Below, in pieces: positions 36,954-42,375 of a DNA stretch of 64,000 nt; position 1 is the first letter of the stretch, and each line of letters begins with the position of its first letter. Made by a program: the position numbers and the translations under genes. The stretch spans positions 682,001 through 746,000 of the forward strand of contig NZ_JBFBOG010000003.1 of the NCBI RefSeq assembly GCF_040686855.1, given 5' to 3'. This stretch comes from Leifsonia sp040686855. Its GTDB lineage: Bacteria; Actinomycetota; Actinomycetes; Actinomycetales; Microbacteriaceae. The notes beneath the pieces were generated by a model. That model was given only the letters and a program-made list of their open reading frames with translations. It was not told the origin of the DNA and ran no database searches.

Positions 36954-36973
36954 CGGCGTGTTGGGACGAGTAG
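36916..36973. repeat. 58-bp palindromic element, copy 2 (inverted)
   Basis: Arms CCCAACACGCCGTTA (36924-36938) and TAACGGCGTGTTGGG (36951-36965) are identical to copy 1, with a 12-base loop that keeps only TGGCC and the final A. Flanks CTAGTGGG and ACGAGTAG correspond to the reverse complement of copy 1. The left half encodes the C-terminus of the DUF559 protein and the right arm supplies its TAA stop. Confidence 0.95.
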
Positions 36974-36977
36974 ATGG

Positions 36978-37127
36978 CTACGGGAGGGCGCAGGTGTCGC
37001 CGTCGCAGACGGCGGCGGCGGCACCGAGCGGGATGAGGGACGGGCGCGGGGTGGGCGCCGTAGGCGCGGGCGCCGCGGGCGCAGCAGGCGCCGCAGCCGC
37101 GGCTGCCGCCGCCTCGGCGGCGGTCAC
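36978..37127 (-). CDS. 49-residue Ala/Pro-rich peptide with CX4C end, coupled to DsbA-like gene
   Basis: GTG 37127 overlaps the TGA of the DsbA-like gene (GTGA). The peptide is MTAAEAAAAA followed by Ala/Pro runs, a basic PRPSLIPLG stretch and the end VCDGDTCALP, stopping at TAG five bases from palindrome copy 2. The frame is GC-rich and could be noise, but the four-base overlap and the CX4C end beside a thiol-disulphide protein are suggestive. It may be a substrate, an electron donor or simply a former C-terminal extension of the DsbA-like protein. Confidence 0.45.
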   Translation of the reverse strand: MTAAEAAAAAAAAPAAPAAPAPTAPTPRPSLIPLGAAAAVCDGDTCALP

Positions 37128-37795
37128 GCGGTCACCGCGGCGCGCTCGGTCCAGACCTGCTCGAGGACCTGGGCGAACGTCTGCGCGTCCTGCGCGCCGG
37201 AGACGCCGTACTTGCCGTCGATCACGAAGAAGGGGACGCCGTTGATGCCGTACTCGGCTGCGGTCGCCTGGTCGGCGCGCACCGCGTCCACGTACTCGCC
37301 CGACTCGAGCGCCGCGACCGCCTCGGCGCGGTCCAGCCCCACCTCTGCGGCGAGATCGGCCAGGTCCTCGATGCAGCCGACGTGCCGGCCCTCGACGAAG
37401 TAGGCGCGGAACAGGCGCTCCGAGAGCTCGAGCTGCTTGCCGTGCGCCTTCGCGAAGTGCAGGAGCTCGTGGGCCTTCACCGTGTTGGTGTGCTGGAGGT
37501 TGTCGTAGTCGTACTCGAGGCCGACGGACGACGCGATGCCGGTCACGCGCTCCAGCATCTGCTCGACCTGCGCGGCCGGGATGCCCTTGTGGCCGGACAG
37601 GAAGTCGATCTCGCTGCCGTCGAAGTCGACCGGCGTGTCCGGCGACAGCTCGAAGGAGTGGTACTCGACCTCGACGTCGCGGCCCTCGCCGGCGCCGGAG
37701 AACAGGCCGCTGCCCGCCTCGAACTTGCGCTTGCCGATGTAGCACCACGGGCAGGCGATGTCGGACCAGATGTCGATCTTGATGGGTTCGCTCAC
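37124..37795 (-). CDS. DsbA-family oxidoreductase (FrnE-like)
   Basis: 223 residues. The active-site CPWC lies at residues 13-16 in DIWSDIACPWCYIGK, and the thioredoxin-fold end has GINGVPFFVIDGKYGVSGAQ. The long helical insertion is typical of the FrnE group. There is no signal peptide, so it acts in the cytoplasm as a disulphide isomerase or reductase, possibly in oxidative stress. GTG 37795 is used. It lies 29 bases after uppS on the same strand, and its TGA overlaps the small peptide gene at 36978. Confidence 0.92.
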   Translation of the reverse strand: MSEPIKIDIWSDIACPWCYIGKRKFEAGSGLFSGAGEGRDVEVEYHSFELSPDTPVDFDGSEIDFLSGHKGIPAAQVEQMLERVTGIASSVGLEYDYDNLQHTNTVKAHELLHFAKAHGKQLELSERLFRAYFVEGRHVGCIEDLADLAAEVGLDRAEAVAALESGEYVDAVRADQATAAEYGINGVPFFVIDGKYGVSGAQDAQTFAQVLEQVWTERAAVTA

Positions 37796-37824
37796 CTCAG
37801 GCGCAACATCCTGCACGGCTGCAG

Positions 37825-38643
37825 TTATTCCGGCACGGACGAAGCCGTCGGCGCGTCCACCGCTCCCCCGAACCGGCGGCTGCGCCCCAGGTACAGCGAG
37901 ATCGCGTCCCACAGGTCGGTCCGACTGAAGTCGGGCCACAGCGTGTCGAGGAACACCATCTCGGCGTAGGCGCTCTGCCAAAGCAGGAAGTTGCTGGTCC
38001 GCTGCTCCCCCGAGCTCCGCACGAACAGGTCGACATCGGGCATGTCCGGGAGGTACAGGTGGCGCTGGATGGTCTTCTCGCTCACGGCGGACGGCCGCAG
38101 CCGACCCGCGGCGACGTCCTCCGCGATGGTCCGCACCGCATCCGCGATCTCGGTGCGCCCGCCGTAGTTGACGCACATGGTCAGCGTCAGCACCTCGTTG
38201 CCCGCGGTCAGCTGCTCGGCGTACTGCAGCTCCTTGATGACCGACGACCACAGCCGCGGCTTGCGCCCGGCCCAGCGGACCCGCACGCCCCACTCGTTGA
38301 GCTGGTCGCGCCGACGGTGCAGGACCTCGCGGTTGAACCCCATGAGGAACCGCACCTCGTCCGGCGACCGCTTCCAGTTCTCGGTCGAGAACGCGTAGAC
38401 GCTGAGGTGCTTGACCCCCGCCTGGATGGCGCCCGCCACGACGTCGAGCAGCGCCGCCTCGCCCGCGCGGTGGCCTTCGATGCGGGTCAGGCCCTGCCGG
38501 TTCGCCCAGCGGCCGTTGCCGTCCATCACGATGGCGACGTGGTTCGGCACGCTGCCGGCCGGGTACGCGGGCGGGTACACCCCGGTCCAGTCGAGCGGGC
38601 GGTACTCCACCGCATCCTTGTGCGTGTACGGCTTCGGACTCAT
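37825..38643 (-). CDS. uppS: Isoprenyl transferase (undecaprenyl diphosphate synthase type)
   Basis: 272 residues. Signature VAIVMDGNGRWA with the catalytic aspartate, GHRAGEAAL, YAFSTENWKRS and the C-terminal DLFVRSSGEQRTSNFLLWQ. It condenses isopentenyl units to make the polyprenyl carrier lipid for peptidoglycan and wall polymers. ATG 38643 overlaps the recO stop (ATGA). It is a core gene, so recO-uppS is a conserved unit. Confidence 0.96.
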   Translation of the reverse strand: MSPKPYTHKDAVEYRPLDWTGVYPPAYPAGSVPNHVAIVMDGNGRWANRQGLTRIEGHRAGEAALLDVVAGAIQAGVKHLSVYAFSTENWKRSPDEVRFLMGFNREVLHRRRDQLNEWGVRVRWAGRKPRLWSSVIKELQYAEQLTAGNEVLTLTMCVNYGGRTEIADAVRTIAEDVAAGRLRPSAVSEKTIQRHLYLPDMPDVDLFVRSSGEQRTSNFLLWQSAYAEMVFLDTLWPDFSRTDLWDAISLYLGRSRRFGGAVDAPTASSVPE

Positions 38644-39380
38644 CCACTCGCCTTCGTGTCGTGCTGGACGTGCTGCAGGGAGCGCAGGCCGCGCTCCAGG
38701 TGCCACTGCGTGTAGGCGGCGACGACGCCGTTGGCGCGGTTGCGCGTGGTCTCGGACGCCGCCTCGGCCGTGTCCCAGTCGCCGGTGAGCAGCGCGCCGA
38801 GCACGGCGATGGTGTCGGCGTCGACCTTGGGGGCGCCCTGCGGCGCGCAGTCGGCGCAGACCACGCCGCCCAGCTGCACCACGACCGCGGTGTGCGGGCC
38901 GGGCGCGCCGCAGCGGGAGCAGTCCTGGAAGCTCGGCGCCCATCCCGCGAGGGACAGGGCGCGCAGCAGGTAGGAGTCGAGCGTCAGCGCCGGGCCGTGC
39001 TCGCGGCGGGACAGGGACCGCAGAGCACCGACCAGCAGGAGGTACTGCTGGAGGGACGCCTCGGCGTCGGTCAGCCGGTCGGCGGTCTCGACCATCGCGT
39101 TCGCGGCGGTGTAACTGGCGTAGTCGTCGGCGATGAGAGCGCCGTACGCACCCAGCGTCTCGGCCTGGGTGATGACGTCGAGCGAGCGGCCCTCGTACAG
39201 CTGCACGTCGGCGACCATGAACGGCTCGAGCCGGGAACCGAAGCGGGACGCGGTGCGCCGCACTCCCTTCGCCACCGCGCGGATCTTGCCGTGCTGCCGG
39301 CTGAGCATGGTGACGATGCGGTCGGCTTCGCCCAGCTTGTGGGTGCGGAGCACGACGGCTTCATCACGATAGGTCGGCAC
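38640..39380 (-). CDS. recO: DNA repair protein RecO
   Basis: 246 residues. The OB-fold opening YRDEAVVLRTHKLGEADRI and VKGVRRTASRFGSRLEP-type helix are clear, as is the zinc pair CSRCGAPG with CADCAP (near 145-165). RecO loads RecA with RecF/RecR and anneals strands. The gene begins 37 bases from the 70-bp repeat copy at 39417-39486, so its promoter must lie in or next to that repeat. The stop overlaps uppS. Confidence 0.93.
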   Translation of the reverse strand: MPTYRDEAVVLRTHKLGEADRIVTMLSRQHGKIRAVAKGVRRTASRFGSRLEPFMVADVQLYEGRSLDVITQAETLGAYGALIADDYASYTAANAMVETADRLTDAEASLQQYLLLVGALRSLSRREHGPALTLDSYLLRALSLAGWAPSFQDCSRCGAPGPHTAVVVQLGGVVCADCAPQGAPKVDADTIAVLGALLTGDWDTAEAASETTRNRANGVVAAYTQWHLERGLRSLQHVQHDTKASG

Positions 39381-39416
39381 ACTCGATTATCTCGCTTTGG
39401 GCTGACAGTGCGTCGA

Positions 39417-39486
39417 ACCTCGGTCGCAGGCTCCCTCGGCGCTGGGGTCGCGGCATCGCTCCGCGCTGCTCCTAGCTCCACCGCGC
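39417..39486. repeat. 70-bp repeat, copy 1
   Basis: The sequence from ACCTCGGTCGCAGGCTCCCT to CTCCACCGCGC recurs in inverted orientation at 42280-42349 with one difference in 70 (a T/A change near the right end). It lies between divergent recO and the TRIC channel gene and is rich in CGCTC/GCGCTG words. No open frame, insertion-sequence gene or tRNA accompanies it. Confidence 0.95.
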
Positions 39487-39516
39487 TGACAAACCGGCGG
39501 ATGCCGAAGTGATACA
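39486..39516 (+). promoter_or_regulatory. Putative promoter of the TRIC channel gene
   Basis: CTGACA (39486-39491) begins at the last base of repeat copy 1, and GATACA (39511-39516) follows after 19 bases. The GTG at 39522 falls where transcription would start, so the message would be leaderless, as is common in actinobacteria. The spacing is two bases longer than ideal, so this is tentative. Confidence 0.4.
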
Positions 39517-39521
39517 CATAG

Positions 39522-40274
39522 GTGGTGAGCAGCACGACCGTCCTGGCCATCCCACTGTGGGGCGACCTCCTCGCCGTCGGCATCGGCAGCCTCCAGGGCG
39601 CGATGTTCGCCTCCGGCTTCCGCGACCGGCGGCTCGACCTCCTCGGCGTCGCGATCATCGGCGTCGCCACCGGCGTCGGCGGCGGACTCCTGCGCGACAT
39701 CCTGCTCAACGTCACCCCGGTGGCGCTGCAGTCGAACTGGTACCTCCCGAGCACCGTCGTCGCCGCCCTGCTCGGGATGCTGCTGATCCGCCTGTTCCGG
39801 AGGCTCGACCCGCTCATCACCTTCCTGGACGCGCTCACGATCGGCCTCTTCGGCGCGATCGGCGCGAGCAAGGCGCTGGCGCTCGGGCTGCCGGAGGTCC
39901 CTGCGGTGTTCGTCGGCGTCGTCTCGGCCGTCGGCGGATCCATCCTGCGCGACATGCTGCTGAACCTGCCGATCGCGCTCATGCACGTCGGCTCGCTCTA
40001 CGCCGTGGCGGCGGGCGCGGGCACGATCGTGCTGGTGGTCATGATCGACCTCGGCGTCCCGCTGACCATCGCCGCGATCGTCTGCGTCGTCGTCACGACG
40101 GTCATCCGGCTCCTCGCAGTCCGCTTCGGCTGGAGCCTGCCGGAACAGCGGGAGCTCGGACGCATCCCTCGGATGCGCTGGCCGCGGTTCGCCCGGCGGC
40201 AGAGCGCGGCGCAGACGGCCGAGCGCACCGAGACCGGCGCCATCCCCCGCTACCGCATCGACAAGGGCGAGTAG
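39522..40274 (+). CDS. TRIC-type (UPF0126) cation channel family protein
   Basis: 250 residues. Seven hydrophobic helices in two similar halves, each with the family loop GGGLLRDILLN and GGSILRDMLLN. TRIC channels conduct K+ as trimers; bacterial members were long listed as UPF0126/YicG. A cytoplasmic basic C-terminal tail (RMRWPRFARRQS) follows helix 7. GTG 39522 is used. The convergent leuA end lies 102 bases downstream, with a hairpin between. Confidence 0.9.
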   Translation: MVSSTTVLAIPLWGDLLAVGIGSLQGAMFASGFRDRRLDLLGVAIIGVATGVGGGLLRDILLNVTPVALQSNWYLPSTVVAALLGMLLIRLFRRLDPLITFLDALTIGLFGAIGASKALALGLPEVPAVFVGVVSAVGGSILRDMLLNLPIALMHVGSLYAVAAGAGTIVLVVMIDLGVPLTIAAIVCVVVTTVIRLLAVRFGWSLPEQRELGRIPRMRWPRFARRQSAAQTAERTETGAIPRYRIDKGE

Positions 40275-40314
40275 CGAACGGAGGAGACGCCTCGCCGATA
40301 CGCCGCGGAAAGCG

Positions 40315-40364
40315 ACGAACGGAGGCGATCACCGCCCGTCAGGGCAGCGAACGCCTCCGTTCGT
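40315..40364. terminator. Hairpin between TRIC gene and leuA
   Basis: ACGAACGGAGGCG (40315-40327) and CGCCTCCGTTCGT (40352-40364) are perfect 13-bp arms around a 24-base loop between two convergent genes. There is no T-run. The placement suits a bidirectional terminator. Confidence 0.55.
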
Positions 40365-40375
40365 GACGAGGATCG

Positions 40376-42148
40376 TCAGGCCGAGACCAGCTCGTCGGCC
40401 GTGTGTCCGGCGGAGGTCCGCACTGCGCGGTTGACCGCCGAGACGACCGCTTTGAAGGACGCGGTGGTCGTGTCCGCGTCGATGCCGACGCCCCAGCGGC
40501 GCTGGCCGTCCACATCCACCTCAACGTACGCGGCCGCCAGCGCGGACTCGCTGGCCGACAGCGTGTGCTGCGAGTAGTCGTAGAGGTGGGCGTCGACGCC
40601 GTGCTGGTGCAGGATGTCGAAGAACGCCGCGATCGGGCCGTTGCCCTCTCCCGTGGCCTTCGAGACGGTGTCACCATCGCGCAGCGTCACGGTGAGGACG
40701 ACGTGCTCGCCCGTCTCGTTCGACGTCGTCGTGGCGCCCAGCTCGAACCGTCCCCACTTGGCGTCCGGGTCGGAGGCGGGAGCCGGCAGGTACTCGTCCT
40801 GGAAGATGTCCCAGATCTGGCCGCTGGTGACCTCGCCGCCCTCGGCGTCGGTCTTCGCCTGCACGACGCCCGAGAACTCGATCTGCAGCTTGCGCGGCAG
40901 GTCGAGCGAGTGGTCCGTCTTCAGCAGGTACGCGACGCCGCCCTTGCCGGACTGCGAGTTGACGCGGATGACCGCCTCGTACGAGCGGCCCAGGTCCTTC
41001 GGGTCCACCGGCAGGTACGGCACGGCCCAGACCAGGTCGTCGACCGAGACGCCCTCGCGCTCGGCGCGCGCCTCCATCGCCTCGAAGCCCTTCTTGATCG
41101 CGTCCTGGTGCGAGCCGCTGAACGCGGTGAAGACCAGGTCGCCGCCCCACGGGCTCCGCTCCCCGACCGGCAGCTGGTTGCAGTGCTCGACCGTGCGCTT
41201 GATCTGGTCGATGTCGCTGAAGTCGATCTGGGGGTCGATGCCCTGCGTGAACAGGTTGACGCCCAGCGTGACCAGATCGACGTTCCCGGTGCGCTCGCCG
41301 TTGCCGAACAGGCAGCCCTCGATGCGGTCGGCGCCGGCCATGTAGCCCAGCTCCGCGGCGGCGACGGCCGTACCGCGGTCGTTGTGCGGGTGCAGCGACA
41401 GGATGACGTTCTCGCGGTGGTTCAGGTGGCGCGACATCCACTCGATCGAGTCGGCGTAGACGTTCGGCGTCGCCATCTCGACCGTCGCGGGCAGGTTGAT
41501 GATGACCTTGCGCTCCGGGGTCGGCTCGAAGATCTCCAGCACCTGGTTGCAGATGTCGGCGGCGAACTCCAGCTCGGTGCCGGTGTACGACTCGGGCGAG
41601 TACTCGTAGTAGATCGTCGTGCCCGGGACCAGCGACTCGAACTGCCGGCACAGCCGCGCGCCGCTCAGCGCGATGTCGACGATGCCCTGCTGGTCGGTGC
41701 GGAACACCACGTCCCGCTGCAGGATGCTCGTCGAGTTGTAGAGGTGCACGATGGCCTGCTTGGCGCCGACCAGCGACTCGTAGGTGCGCTTGATCAGGTG
41801 CTCGCGCGACTGCGTCAGGACCTGGATGGTGACGTCGTCCGGGATCGCGTTCTCCTCGATCAGGCTGCGGACGAAGTCGAAGTCGGTCTGGCTCGCGGAC
41901 GGGAAGCCGACCTCGATCTCCTTGTAGCCCATCCGGACCAGCAGGTCGAACATGATGCGCTTGCGCTCGGGGCTCATCGGGTCGATGAGGGCCTGGTTGC
42001 CGTCACGCAGATCGACGGCGCACCAGCGGGGGGCCTGCGTGATGTGCTGCGACGGCCAGGTTCGGTCCGGCAGGTCGACGCGGATCTGCTCGTGGAACGG
42101 CTTGTACTTGTGGATCGGCATGGCGCTCGGCGCCTGCGTGTTCTTCAT
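40376..42148 (-). CDS. leuA: 2-isopropylmalate synthase
   Basis: 590 residues, the long actinobacterial form. The catalytic TIM barrel has DLRDGNQALIDPMSPERK (metal aspartate), SLHPHNDRGTAVAAAELGY (HxH metal pair) and LFGNGERTGNVD. The C-terminal LeuA dimer domain (about 450-575) binds leucine for feedback inhibition. It condenses acetyl-CoA with 2-ketoisovalerate, the first step to leucine. ATG 42148 is used. A leucine-rich leader and hairpin lie upstream (42199-42262). Confidence 0.96.
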   Translation of the reverse strand: MKNTQAPSAMPIHKYKPFHEQIRVDLPDRTWPSQHITQAPRWCAVDLRDGNQALIDPMSPERKRIMFDLLVRMGYKEIEVGFPSASQTDFDFVRSLIEENAIPDDVTIQVLTQSREHLIKRTYESLVGAKQAIVHLYNSTSILQRDVVFRTDQQGIVDIALSGARLCRQFESLVPGTTIYYEYSPESYTGTELEFAADICNQVLEIFEPTPERKVIINLPATVEMATPNVYADSIEWMSRHLNHRENVILSLHPHNDRGTAVAAAELGYMAGADRIEGCLFGNGERTGNVDLVTLGVNLFTQGIDPQIDFSDIDQIKRTVEHCNQLPVGERSPWGGDLVFTAFSGSHQDAIKKGFEAMEARAEREGVSVDDLVWAVPYLPVDPKDLGRSYEAVIRVNSQSGKGGVAYLLKTDHSLDLPRKLQIEFSGVVQAKTDAEGGEVTSGQIWDIFQDEYLPAPASDPDAKWGRFELGATTTSNETGEHVVLTVTLRDGDTVSKATGEGNGPIAAFFDILHQHGVDAHLYDYSQHTLSASESALAAAYVEVDVDGQRRWGVGIDADTTTASFKAVVSAVNRAVRTSAGHTADELVSA

Positions 42149-42198
42149 GGTCTTCTCGAATCCTTCACTCGTGTGCTGGGGAGAGCCGACGACGAACT

Positions 42199-42236
42199 CC
42201 GCGACGAGTGAGGCCCGGGATTAGGACTCGTCGCGG
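42199..42236 (-). promoter_or_regulatory. leuA leader hairpin (attenuator-like)
   Basis: On the minus strand the RNA reads CCGCGACGAGT, a 16-base loop, then ACTCGTCGCGG: a perfect 11-bp stem (forward 42199-42209 and 42226-42236). Its 5' arm overlaps the last codons of the leader peptide, so ribosome position would decide whether the stem forms. Leader-peptide control of leuA is known in actinobacteria. There is no T-run after the stem, so the mechanism could be termination or blocking of the leuA ribosome site. Confidence 0.65.
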
Positions 42237-42262
42237 CAGCTAAGAAGGAGCAGACCGTACAC
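42221..42262 (-). CDS. Leucine-rich leader peptide of leuA
   Basis: From GTG 42262 the minus strand reads MYGLLLLSCRDES and stops at TAA. Four consecutive leucine codons (CTG CTC CTT CTT) out of 13 codons match a leucine-sensing leader: ribosomes would stall there when leucine-charged tRNA is scarce. It lies 73 bases before leuA and next to the hairpin at 42199-42236. Without a ribosome site, it may be translated leaderless from a promoter ending at 42270. Confidence 0.65.
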   Translation of the reverse strand: MYGLLLLSCRDES

Positions 42263-42269
42263 AGGACCG

Positions 42270-42275
42270 AGAGTA
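42270..42275 (-). promoter_or_regulatory. Putative -10 of the leuA leader transcript
   Basis: On the minus strand, TGGTACTCT gives an extended -10 (TG-N-TACTCT; hexamer at 42275-42270). It lies about seven bases before GTG 42262, so the leader peptide would start at or next to the transcript 5' end. No clear -35 precedes it; that region is occupied by repeat copy 2 (42280-42349). Confidence 0.4.
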
Positions 42276-42279
42276 CCAC

Positions 42280-42349
42280 GCGCGGTGGAGCTTGGAGCAG
42301 CGCGGAGCGATGCCGCGACCCCAGCGCCGAGGGAGCCTGCGACCGAGGT
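42280..42349. repeat. 70-bp repeat, copy 2 (inverted)
   Basis: It matches copy 1 at 39417-39486 in reverse orientation, 69 of 70 bases. It occupies the region between the leuA promoter and the MprF-type gene. Both copies point the same end (CACCGCGC) toward the start of an adjoining gene, TRIC or leuA. Confidence 0.95.
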
Positions 42350-42375
42350 CACGGATCGCCGAGCGACGGAGCCGT

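Noticed and set aside
35913..36973. Reading the two palindromes as ordinary Rho-independent terminators
   Set aside because: They lack T-runs, their arms are identical base for base, and the second overlaps coding sequence. A dispersed or cassette-bounding repeat explains this better, although stem-only termination as a side effect is possible.
39417..42349. The 70-bp repeats as ends of an insertion sequence
   Set aside because: The segment between them holds only the TRIC gene and leuA, with no transposase or recombinase, and I could not find target-site duplications at the outer edges.
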